NCBI GenBank assembly: GCA_028872475.1
Contig: JAQYMQ010000005.1
Location: forward strand, 62,001-126,000
DNA: 64,000 bases
Origin: Eubacteriales bacterium
GTDB lineage: Bacteria; Bacillota; Clostridia; Peptostreptococcales; Anaerovoracaceae
Direction of reading: 5' to 3'
The notes below the pieces were generated by a model, which saw nothing but the letters and a program-made list of their open reading frames with translations, did no database searches and was not told where the DNA came from. Position numbers and translations under genes: made by a program. Below, piece by piece: positions 10,824-19,926 of this stretch (the stretch's first letter is position 1; every line of letters begins with the position of its first letter).

Positions 10824-12170
10824 TTACTTAATTACCATCACATCTCTATTATCATAATAACTTTCAATGACATCAACTATCTTAGCTGTAACATTGTCAT
10901 CGATAAACCTATTCTGTGTAGCAGATGCAATTGCTTTCACAAACGCAGATATTTCGTACCTGATACCTTCCCCGTTCAACTGATAAAAATACCTTTTATT
11001 TTCTTCCTGATTTTCATGTCTAATCTCAAAGTAATCTGTCTTCCACCAAGGCGCAGGAACATAAACATACCCTTTAGTTCCGGTGATAACCAGCTCCCCT
11101 TCCGACTTTGCACCAATTCCTACTTTCAGGCTGGCTACAGCATTGTCATAATTAAAATCAATTTTTGTAAAAGAATCGAATTTTTTATCTTCATCTAAAT
11201 ACATGGTTGATATACGCTTTGAGGAAAAATCACTGCCTAATAATTGTAATATCGGCAACATTGCCGTAGGAGCCCATGCACAAATTGAATTCCAGTTATT
11301 ATTAATGTATTCTTCTTTGTTGCTAAGGTCTGCAAGACTCGTACAGGTTGCATCAACAGATACCACCCTGCCGATTCTCCCACTTTTAACAATTACCAGC
11401 AGACGATTATATGCAGTTGAATATGCTGTTTTAATCGCATCCATAAGAATTAAATTATTTTCTTTTGCAATCTCAAACAGTTCATTGCACTCTTCTTTTT
11501 TCAGTGCCATAGGGGCTTCACAAAGAACATGCTTCTCCTTAAGCAAGGCCTCTTTTACTAATTCATAGTGTGCAGCGGGATCTGAAGCTATATAGACCGC
11601 ATCAGAGTTTTCTAACAAACTTTCGTGAGTTTTAAAATTCTTAATTTCCTCTCCGTCAAGTTCTTTGATTTTATTACCTTCGCAGTAAATCCCTACGGTT
11701 TCAACACCATTTACATGATGGCTTTCTCTGTAATATTTACTCAAAACTTTATTGTTCTTTGAACCAATAAAACCAATTCTTACACTTCTCTCTTTTTCTC
11801 TAATTTCAGAGCTGGAAATACCCTTTGTTCTATCAAGATAAACTACATCACAGTACTCATTTAAATAATCAAAATATCCAACCCAATCTGATCCTACAGT
11901 AAAAATATCAATACCAAGTCGCCTAATATCATCTATTTTCTGTCCTTCGTATTCTTCTACAATAATTTCATCTGCAATGCCAGTTGATTTTACTGCCTCA
12001 ATTCTTTCCATTAATGATTGTTGTACATTAATCTTCCCTCTAACTTTATCAAAACCATCTGACGTAACTCCTACAATCAGATAATCTCCTAAAGCTTTAG
12101 CTCTCTCTAACAACCTTATATGTCCAAAATGTAACAAATCATAAGTTCCGTATGTAATTACTTTTTTCAT
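10824..12170 (-). CDS. Fusion: glycerol-3-phosphate cytidylyltransferase-like domain + Gfo/Idh/MocA-type oxidoreductase
   Basis: N-term VITYGTYDLLHFGHIRLLERAK and SSSEIR; C-term VRIGFIGSKNNKVLSKYYRE... HVLCEAPMALKKEEC; RBS GGAGG before MKKVITYGT. Confidence 0.85.
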   Translation of the reverse strand: MKKVITYGTYDLLHFGHIRLLERAKALGDYLIVGVTSDGFDKVRGKINVQQSLMERIEAVKSTGIADEIIVEEYEGQKIDDIRRLGIDIFTVGSDWVGYFDYLNEYCDVVYLDRTKGISSSEIREKERSVRIGFIGSKNNKVLSKYYRESHHVNGVETVGIYCEGNKIKELDGEEIKNFKTHESLLENSDAVYIASDPAAHYELVKEALLKEKHVLCEAPMALKKEECNELFEIAKENNLILMDAIKTAYSTAYNRLLVIVKSGRIGRVVSVDATCTSLADLSNKEEYINNNWNSICAWAPTAMLPILQLLGSDFSSKRISTMYLDEDKKFDSFTKIDFNYDNAVASLKVGIGAKSEGELVITGTKGYVYVPAPWWKTDYFEIRHENQEENKRYFYQLNGEGIRYEISAFVKAIASATQNRFIDDNVTAKIVDVIESYYDNRDVMVIK

Positions 12171-12206
12171 TTTTACCTCCATGGATAAATTAATGGATAT
12201 CTTAAA

Positions 12207-13280
12207 TTAAATAATTCCTCGTTTTTTCATATCATTAAGCGCATTAATTAATGATTGATTATCTTCTTTTGTTAAAAATCCAATATGTCCAACTCTGAAC
12301 ATTTTTTCAGCCATTTCGCCACCATTTGGACAAACCCAAATGTTATATTCATCTTTTAAAATTGTGAAAATATCCTTTGCAGATGCAGTTGTTGGATGTA
12401 ATGCTGTCACAGCGTTAGGTAGAGATTTGGATAATATATCAAATGGTAATTCTTTAATTTTATTTCTAAAGTCTTCTGCTAAATCATGTATTCTTGCAAT
12501 TTCGCTTTCAATTCCACCTTGTGCTTCTATTTCTTTTAGTCTCTTATTAATCTGTAAGAGTATCGTAACCGCAGGTGTAAAAGGAGTTTGACCACGTTCA
12601 CCATCTTTAAGAGCATTATTAAGATTGAAATATAAACTTTTTACATTAGCTTCTTCAACTCTTTTTAAAGAAACTTCATCAAGAATTATTACTGAAATAC
12701 CTGGAGGACAAGCAAGGGCCTTTTGTGATCCTGTTATTAATAAATTAACACCTAATTCTTTCATATTTAATTCATCGCATAAAAATGAACTAATAGAATC
12801 AACCATTAGAAATAACCCATTTTTTTTGCAAAAATCACTAATTAATTTAATATCATATAAAACACCTGTTGATGTCTCATCAATATTTACAATGAAACCA
12901 GTATATCCTTTACCATCGAATGGCTCTAAATCGCTACTTTTTAAACCTACCCATTCTTCTGGAATTATTTCATCATACGGTATTCCATGTATTTGACAAA
13001 TTTCTACAAATCTTTTTCCAAATCCACCACCATTAACTACTAATACTTTATCTTTTTCGTTAAAAATATTCATTACAGAAGCTTCCATAGAAGCAGTCCC
13101 TGATCCGGTAATGAATACGACTCTTCCTGACTCGCCTACTCCTGCAAAACTTTTAATAATTTCCTCATTTTCTAACATAATTTTAGAAAACTCTTCAGTT
13201 CTAAAATATGGTGTATGTTCTGCGCCAATACTTCTAACCGCTTCACTAGATTGAACAGGCCCAACTGTAAAATTAATCAT
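12207..13280 (-). CDS. Class V PLP-dependent aminotransferase (alanine-glyoxylate / 2-AEP transaminase-like)
   Basis: MINFTVGPVQSSEAV, GSGTASMEASVMN, GSQKALACPPGIS (PLP-Lys); RBS AAGGAG upstream. Confidence 0.85.
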   Translation of the reverse strand: MINFTVGPVQSSEAVRSIGAEHTPYFRTEEFSKIMLENEEIIKSFAGVGESGRVVFITGSGTASMEASVMNIFNEKDKVLVVNGGGFGKRFVEICQIHGIPYDEIIPEEWVGLKSSDLEPFDGKGYTGFIVNIDETSTGVLYDIKLISDFCKKNGLFLMVDSISSFLCDELNMKELGVNLLITGSQKALACPPGISVIILDEVSLKRVEEANVKSLYFNLNNALKDGERGQTPFTPAVTILLQINKRLKEIEAQGGIESEIARIHDLAEDFRNKIKELPFDILSKSLPNAVTALHPTTASAKDIFTILKDEYNIWVCPNGGEMAEKMFRVGHIGFLTKEDNQSLINALNDMKKRGII

Positions 13281-13296
13281 TATGGTATATCTCCTT

Positions 13297-14292
13297 TTAT
13301 AATTCAAAACTTGATTTATTGTTATATTTTTTTTCAAATAAACTATTTATAAATGTTTCTTCTTCAGAAAAATCAAAATCGCCAGGATCATCATTTATAC
13401 ATATAACCTTACAAGTTTGATTTAATATGATTTTTCTAAGTTTATCATGATTTACTTTACCAATAGTAAAATATTTAGAGCTAGGTTTTTCTGGAATAAA
13501 GTTACCAGTAACAATTTGCCAATATCTGAATAAATATTGATTTATATCCGCTTTATCCCTAAACTTATGAGTACATACTTCATGGAGAATATCTGGAATT
13601 TCATTCCAAACATCAATTATTGTTTGTTTACAAAATGATGTTGTTGAATGAAAATTTCTAAAGCCTGTAAAACATCCAAACGGTAATAAGTATAAGTTGT
13701 TTAAAAAATATTTACCATACTTAGGATTTAACCATTTTGAAATATTAGTTTTAATAATACTATTTTTTTTAAACTTCATATTAATAATTGCCATCATATT
13801 TAGCATAATATATGGCATAAAATTTTCTGTATCGTTGTTTTTAATCACTCCAAGAATTGCTGAATCTTTTGGTATACCATCAACAAAAAAATCTTCAGGT
13901 TTAGTATTTTTATTCAAATAAACATCATCATTGAAATAAATAAAATGTTCTGACAAATCAGGAATGTTATGTAGATTCAACTCTATAACATGAGAACTAA
14001 AAGTCGGTAAATATTCTTTTGGTATAAAATCACTATGATTTACTATATTTAGTTTACTGTTATTTGTATTAAGCCATTGGGGTATATGTCCCCATGTAAG
14101 AAAATGTATCTTTCTTACCCATGGAGCATTTTTTTCGATAGATCTAAACCAATATTTAAATGTATCCCATGTTCTATATCGGCAATCATTATCATCTGCA
14201 GATTTTTGTGCTGTAAAAAGATTTCTCTCTGCTTTCCAATTTGGATCGTTTCCATCAACCCATGGTATTACAATATCAATAGGATATTCCAT
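13297..14292 (-). CDS. Stealth-type capsular polysaccharide phosphotransferase
   Basis: IDIVIPWVDGNDPNW (CR1-like), FRSIEKNAPWVRKIHFLTWGHIPQWL, LSEHFIYFNDDVYL. Confidence 0.9.
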   Translation of the reverse strand: MEYPIDIVIPWVDGNDPNWKAERNLFTAQKSADDNDCRYRTWDTFKYWFRSIEKNAPWVRKIHFLTWGHIPQWLNTNNSKLNIVNHSDFIPKEYLPTFSSHVIELNLHNIPDLSEHFIYFNDDVYLNKNTKPEDFFVDGIPKDSAILGVIKNNDTENFMPYIMLNMMAIINMKFKKNSIIKTNISKWLNPKYGKYFLNNLYLLPFGCFTGFRNFHSTTSFCKQTIIDVWNEIPDILHEVCTHKFRDKADINQYLFRYWQIVTGNFIPEKPSSKYFTIGKVNHDKLRKIILNQTCKVICINDDPGDFDFSEEETFINSLFEKKYNNKSSFEL

Positions 14293-14302
14293 AGTAACCT
14301 CT

Positions 14303-15250
14303 TTAATATATATTCTTTCCTTCCGCAGTATCTTTTTCCAAATCTATACTAAATCCAACAGAATAATGTTTTTCTCTATCTGCTTCCTTTGGTATGGTCA
14401 TATAATCATTGTATTGATTTTTAAGATATTCATCGTAATTATGAGGAATATTTATTTCAATATCTTCAAACTGCGCTCTAACTGGTGGATAATATACATC
14501 TTTTGGCATAATATGTCCAAAATAATGACCCATATCTGTTGGTACTGCCCATAAGTTTGATTCTTTGTTCCATTGTACATAACGATCAAACCAGTTTCCC
14601 CATTTTTCATAATTTAAAAATGAGGATAAAAAACCAATTATGCATCGAATTCTATAATTAATCTTACCATCTGTACTTTGATAAAAAAAATCTTTTTTTT
14701 CTTTATTCCTGAATTTGTAAAATATTGCAGATACTGCGACATACTGAATACACATAGCAGAAAAGCCTTTCCACAAACGCATTACTTTATTCATAGGTAC
14801 AGCATCTATTGGGAATATATCAATATGAATTCCCTTAGGAAATGGTGCATTATACATATAAAAACTAGCTTTCAAAGTATTTTTTTTGTAAATTGCAGAA
14901 ATCATACTTTCTAACTGATATTTTGAATTTGGAGAAGTCATTTCATATTTTTCACCTAATTCATTATCGAATATTTGTACAAATCTCTTTAAATCCTCCC
15001 TTGGCATCAGTATGTCAACATCATCATCCCAGGGGATAAAACCTTTGTGCCTAATTGCACCTAAAGCAGTTCCTCCTGCAGCCATATAGCAAATGTTATT
15101 ACGTTGACAAACTTCATCAATATCCTTAATAATTTCTAAGAAACATTCTTGAAGTTGTTTCATTTCATCATCGTTTAGTTCCTTTACTATATCTACAGGT
15201 GGTGTTACCTGCAATGATTTCCTTGTAGAGAAGGCGTTTTTTATTCCCAT
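14303..15250 (-). CDS. LicD family phosphotransferase (copy 2)
   Basis: YMAAGGTALGAIRHKGFIPWDDDVDILMPREDL. Confidence 0.93.
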   Translation of the reverse strand: MGIKNAFSTRKSLQVTPPVDIVKELNDDEMKQLQECFLEIIKDIDEVCQRNNICYMAAGGTALGAIRHKGFIPWDDDVDILMPREDLKRFVQIFDNELGEKYEMTSPNSKYQLESMISAIYKKNTLKASFYMYNAPFPKGIHIDIFPIDAVPMNKVMRLWKGFSAMCIQYVAVSAIFYKFRNKEKKDFFYQSTDGKINYRIRCIIGFLSSFLNYEKWGNWFDRYVQWNKESNLWAVPTDMGHYFGHIMPKDVYYPPVRAQFEDIEINIPHNYDEYLKNQYNDYMTIPKEADREKHYSVGFSIDLEKDTAEGKNIY

Positions 15251-15251
15251 T

Positions 15252-16139
15252 TTAGTTTGAATTCTCCTTATTAATACAATATTCTATTCCTTTATATTTT
15301 TTGTAGCTATTATTCATATCATAAAATTTAATATTATGTCTAAGAATACGTTCTTCTTCTGGTGGAGGAGTCATATAATCGCCATAAGATACTTCAAGCC
15401 ATTTTTTATAGTTTTTTGGTACTGGCATGTTTACATTTTCAAAAATTAGATGCGAAGGATTTAAAAACCATTCCTTAGGAAATCTCTGCTTTGCTATTGT
15501 TAAACCCTCAACAAGAGACGCAACTTCTCCTGAGTTATTTTTTCCTAATGTAATCATTCTCTTTTCACATTTTTTCCAGATTTTATATCTTTTTCTTGGA
15601 GATTTAATTAGGGTCAAAGCTATTTTTGTAATGTAGTATATTAACTTACTTTTATGGGCCGGTAACCTTTGAAAATTAAAACAACAAAACATCATAGAAT
15701 AGAGAATTTGTAAAGTCCTTTTTATTGAACTTTTTGCTACATTATCTATAGGAATCACATCAATCATAATACCTTGATGGATATCATTATTTTCATTATG
15801 TTGTGTAATAAATGTAGTATTATTATCCTTTATTTCTATGACTGAATGATGAATATTCATTTTTTCATTCGATCTAACACAGCTATATTTATCAGTGTCA
15901 GCATTTTTTTCCCAAAGTTCTTCTAATTTTTCATAATCAGATCTTAGCATAAATACATCGACATCATCATCCCAAGGAATCATTCCCTTGTGTCTAACTG
16001 CTCCTAACAATGTACCTCCTGCCAAAGTAAATTGTAAATTATTTTCATCACAAAACTTGTTGAAATATTTTAGAATTTCTACAAGTTTTTCTTGAATATC
16101 GTTTATTCCGTACAAATTAGTGGAATCCATATATAGCAA
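15252..16139 (-). CDS. LicD family phosphotransferase (copy 3)
   Basis: FTLAGGTLLGAVRHKGMIPWDDDVDVFMLRSDY. Confidence 0.93.
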   Translation of the reverse strand: MLYMDSTNLYGINDIQEKLVEILKYFNKFCDENNLQFTLAGGTLLGAVRHKGMIPWDDDVDVFMLRSDYEKLEELWEKNADTDKYSCVRSNEKMNIHHSVIEIKDNNTTFITQHNENNDIHQGIMIDVIPIDNVAKSSIKRTLQILYSMMFCCFNFQRLPAHKSKLIYYITKIALTLIKSPRKRYKIWKKCEKRMITLGKNNSGEVASLVEGLTIAKQRFPKEWFLNPSHLIFENVNMPVPKNYKKWLEVSYGDYMTPPPEEERILRHNIKFYDMNNSYKKYKGIEYCINKENSN

Positions 16140-16167
16140 CCTTTGCCTCTCAATCTAATATTTTCAT

Positions 16168-16191
16168 GCCTAATATGATACCATATTAGGC
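16168..16191. repeat. Perfect 10-bp inverted repeat upstream of the licD operon
   Basis: GCCTAATATG-ATAC-CATATTAGGC. Confidence 0.8.
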
Positions 16192-16267
16192 GTTACAAAT
16201 CAAATATATCCACTGTATTGCAATAGGTTTAGTAAATATTTTATTATTATGTTTTTTTATCTAAAAC

Positions 16268-16300
16268 AAAAAGTGACCTATTATAAAGGTCACTTTTTTA
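16268..16300. terminator. Terminator downstream of the AMP-ligase operon
   Basis: AAAAAGTGACCT...AGGTCACTTTTTT. Confidence 0.8.
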
Positions 16301-16343
16301 TTATAATATAGTACTAAATATAATAATTATTTAAGAGTATTAT

Positions 16344-18044
16344 CTATATGTTTTCATTTCTCTTTATCTTTTTAGTTGTTGTTCTAATAAAGTCATCTTC
16401 TCTAATGATTATCTTTCTAATTCTCTTATATGATGGCATTTCCTTATTTATATCATATAACAATTCTTTAAATAAATTATAAACTCCGTCCTTATCTAAA
16501 TCACCGTAAGATTCTTTTATTTCTTCATAGTTTGGATAAATCTGTACTGCGGTGTAGAATTCTTCACTCTGTTCATCCTTTATACCGTATACCATCGAAT
16601 CTGATACATATTTAATATCGTTGATAATAATTTCAATTTCTTCAGGATAAATATTCTTACCTGTTTTAGTTACGATGATATTCTTATTTCTACCTGTTAA
16701 ATATAACCAGCCATCTTTATCAATAAAACCTAAATCTCCTGAATAGAACCAACCATTCTTAAGAACTTTTTCTGTTTCTTCCGGCATATCATAATAACCA
16801 AGCATAACATTATCACCCTTGATTTTTATTTCTCCGATACCATCTTCATCAGGATTATCAATTGCAATCTCAACTTCAGGAATATGCGGACCACAAGAGC
16901 CTGCCTTTGCATACATGTCTTCATACTGAGGAACACCTGCTACTAATGGCGCTGTTTCAGTTAATCCGTATCCCTGGCATATCTCAAAACCTAAATCTAC
17001 AAATCCTCTTACAACTTTTGGATTAATGGCAGCTGCACCACATATAACACATCTGAATTTACCACCAAAGTTTTTTCGAACAGATTTAAATAATAGTGCT
17101 CTTTTATCAATACCTAAAGACATTAATTTTTTATTGATTGAGATTACTTTTTTAAGTAATTTAGCTTTGCCAGTTTTTTCTGCTTCCTTCCATATTCTAG
17201 AATATATTGTTTCAACAATAATAGGAACACCAACAATATATGTTGTTTGAGCTTCCTTCATGTTTTTAAGAATATATTTTAATCCTTCGCAGAAAGCAAT
17301 TCTAAATCCAGCAAATAAAGGAGTCATTATACCTAATGTAGATTCATATGTATGATGAATAGGCAATACAGAAAGTACGCTGTCCCCTTCCTCCGGAGTA
17401 ATAATCATAGTTGTAGACATAATTACTCTAGTAATATTTTTATGTGAAAGCATCACACCTTTAGGAGTTCCTGTAGTACCGGAAGTAAATAATAAAGCTG
17501 CCATAACAGTATTATCTAATGGTTTTTCAATAAATGAATTATCACCATTATCTAATAATTTCTTACCTTCATTTATTAATTTATATATTCCGTCTTTTTC
17601 TAAATTATTCTGATAATCGCTAAATTGTATTTTTAAATTGATATCTAGTTCAGATACTTTAGCTACACAATTGTTATCATAGAAAATAGCATCACATTCT
17701 GCCCTCTGTACTAAGTTGTTAATTTCAAGAGATGAAAGCTCTTTATCTAATGGTACAACTACACCAATGCATATAGCCGCAAAGTATGACACAACCCATT
17801 GATATGAATTAGCTCCAATAACAGCAATTTTCTTGTCAGCAAGGCCTATATTAATCAATTTTGTAGCTAATGCCTCAACATCATATTTAAATTGAATATA
17901 GGAAATATGATTATATTCTCCACCCTTTTCAGTCTTTGACATAAATGCTGTTTTTTCTCTATATAAATCAGCCCCATGATAAACTAATTCTTTTAAATTA
18001 TTCAAATTTCTAACCTCATATGGTATTTTCTTAGACTTTTGCAT
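16344..18044 (-). CDS. AMP-dependent synthetase/ligase (long-chain acyl-CoA synthetase-like)
   Basis: LLFTSGTTGTPKGVMLSHKNI, YGLTETAP, GWFYSGDLGFIDKDGWLYLTGRNKNIIVTKTGKNIYPEE. Confidence 0.93.
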   Translation of the reverse strand: MQKSKKIPYEVRNLNNLKELVYHGADLYREKTAFMSKTEKGGEYNHISYIQFKYDVEALATKLINIGLADKKIAVIGANSYQWVVSYFAAICIGVVVPLDKELSSLEINNLVQRAECDAIFYDNNCVAKVSELDINLKIQFSDYQNNLEKDGIYKLINEGKKLLDNGDNSFIEKPLDNTVMAALLFTSGTTGTPKGVMLSHKNITRVIMSTTMIITPEEGDSVLSVLPIHHTYESTLGIMTPLFAGFRIAFCEGLKYILKNMKEAQTTYIVGVPIIVETIYSRIWKEAEKTGKAKLLKKVISINKKLMSLGIDKRALLFKSVRKNFGGKFRCVICGAAAINPKVVRGFVDLGFEICQGYGLTETAPLVAGVPQYEDMYAKAGSCGPHIPEVEIAIDNPDEDGIGEIKIKGDNVMLGYYDMPEETEKVLKNGWFYSGDLGFIDKDGWLYLTGRNKNIIVTKTGKNIYPEEIEIIINDIKYVSDSMVYGIKDEQSEEFYTAVQIYPNYEEIKESYGDLDKDGVYNLFKELLYDINKEMPSYKRIRKIIIREDDFIRTTTKKIKRNENI

Positions 18045-18054
18045 AATATGTCTC

Positions 18055-18414
18055 CTATTCTACCGTTTTCACTATGATATCTAAATTTTTATTCTCAATA
18101 TATTTCTTTATTTTAGAGTTATTTATATTATTATCAATATATAATTCATTAATACAAAACTTATCTAGCTGATTTGTTAAACTTTTCATCATATTGTTTG
18201 TAAAGCAAACTTCTAAATGAGCATCATTTTTAATTGCAATATCATATAATATATCATTATCATATATCTCTTTTGGCTTGTTTTGCAAAAATCTTTCATA
18301 AGATACAGCATAGCAAATATATACCTTATCGTTAATTTCAATATCTTTATTTAGATAATTCATCATATGAGATGCCTTCGTTTTATCTTCAATATATATC
18401 AATTTATTTTTCAT
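18055..18414 (-). CDS. Hypothetical protein, 119 aa
   Basis: Intact ORF tightly packed between flanking operon genes; no recognised motif. Confidence 0.6.
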   Translation of the reverse strand: MKNKLIYIEDKTKASHMMNYLNKDIEINDKVYICYAVSYERFLQNKPKEIYDNDILYDIAIKNDAHLEVCFTNNMMKSLTNQLDKFCINELYIDNNINNSKIKKYIENKNLDIIVKTVE

Positions 18415-18423
18415 TTTACATAC

Positions 18424-19926
18424 CTATTTATTATCTGAAAAATAACTTTTACCATAATGTTTAGGTAAAGATGGATCTACACCATACTTATATGTTAGTA
18501 AATCAGATACTGTTACAAATTGATAGCCTTTTTTCTTTAACATTGGAATTAATTCTCGAGTAGCTTTTACAGTTTCTTCGTGCGACTCCTGAAATAATAT
18601 AATCTTTCCATCTAGGCTTCCAGACTTATTGATTAATTCTATCATTTGATCTTTATTATAGTTATTCCAATCAAGTGAATCAATAGACCAGTTTACACTT
18701 GTCTTTTTCACAAGCTTAGCAATATCATCATCGGCTTGTCCATAAGGAGCTCTCATTAAAGTTGGCGTGAATCCAGTTAAATTATTGATTAATTTATCAG
18801 TTTTATCATATTCTTCCTTTATTTCACTATTACTAAGTTTTTTAAGATTTGTATATGTATAAGAGAGATTACCTATTTCACAATTTAGCTTAAGCATTCT
18901 CTTTAATATTTTTTTACTACTATAATGTTTTTCTATAGATTGACCCAATTCAAAGAATGTTGCTACAGCATTGTTTTTTTCATAAGCATCTAAAATTTGT
19001 GATGTATATTCACCCTTGGGACCTTCTTGATACGTAATAGCCACCATAGGCTTTGATGGATCAATTTTTTGCGGGTTAAACTTATCTTTAAATAATCCTT
19101 TAACATCATCTTTACTTATTTCTATCTCAAAGAGGTCATTCCCTTTTGTAATAGTATTGCTATCAAAATAAAATATAATACTATTATTTTTAAGGATAAA
19201 AGTATCAAATTTTGCTTTTGTATCAATGTAATATTTGTAGTCTTTAGTTAGATTCTCAATTTTATTATCTTTAATGTACTTATTAATATATTTTGAAATT
19301 TTTTCCTTATAATCATGATTAAAAATTAAAGCAGGCATAATCTTATAGCCACTTTCAGTTTCATAATTAATAGACTTAACCTTAGTACTTAACGTTTCAA
19401 ATTTTCCAGTATTCTTTTCATGTTTCTCTGTAGTAATAAATAGTATACTTGCTAATTTATCTTTGTTTATATATGAGGAAAATCCCGACATCAAAACGTA
19501 TTTTTCGTTTAAATCTTTATCGTTATACTTTCCTATACAATTATCCGAAATATCACTCAAATATTTTTCAATTTCAGTTTCAAGATGCTTCTTACCTATA
19601 TCTGGTAATTCATAGGATATAGATACAGGTTGTGAAAATTTAATGACACTATCTTTAGTATCTATATCATTATATTCTTTTACATTACTGAAGTATTTTT
19701 CTGAATATTTTTCAAATGATGATTTATCAGTATAGTTTGCATTTTTTAATGAAGATAACAAAAAATAACCAATTGCTACAATTAATAATATAATAATACT
19801 TAACACAATTTTACGTCCAAAACCGCGATTGATTCGCGCTTTCTTTTTATTATATATATTTGAAGAAACATTGGTAACTGGATTTAATTTTAATAATTTT
19901 GGATTTTTAAATATATTATTTCTCAT
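18424..19926 (-). CDS. Membrane-anchored NodB-type polysaccharide deacetylase
   Basis: N-terminal TM; MVAITYQEGPKGEYTSQILDAYEKNNAVATFFELGQSIE, TLMRAPYGQ; catalytic-residue conservation not assessed. Confidence 0.85.
   Translation of the reverse strand: MRNNIFKNPKLLKLNPVTNVSSNIYNKKKARINRGFGRKIVLSIIILLIVAIGYFLLSSLKNANYTDKSSFEKYSEKYFSNVKEYNDIDTKDSVIKFSQPVSISYELPDIGKKHLETEIEKYLSDISDNCIGKYNDKDLNEKYVLMSGFSSYINKDKLASILFITTEKHEKNTGKFETLSTKVKSINYETESGYKIMPALIFNHDYKEKISKYINKYIKDNKIENLTKDYKYYIDTKAKFDTFILKNNSIIFYFDSNTITKGNDLFEIEISKDDVKGLFKDKFNPQKIDPSKPMVAITYQEGPKGEYTSQILDAYEKNNAVATFFELGQSIEKHYSSKKILKRMLKLNCEIGNLSYTYTNLKKLSNSEIKEEYDKTDKLINNLTGFTPTLMRAPYGQADDDIAKLVKKTSVNWSIDSLDWNNYNKDQMIELINKSGSLDGKIILFQESHEETVKATRELIPMLKKKGYQFVTVSDLLTYKYGVDPSLPKHYGKSYFSDNK

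Noticed and set aside
12207-13337. ORF-track start of the aminotransferase at 13337
   Set aside because: Would overlap the Stealth gene end; MINFTVGP start at 13280 has a good AAGGAG RBS and matches family N-termini.
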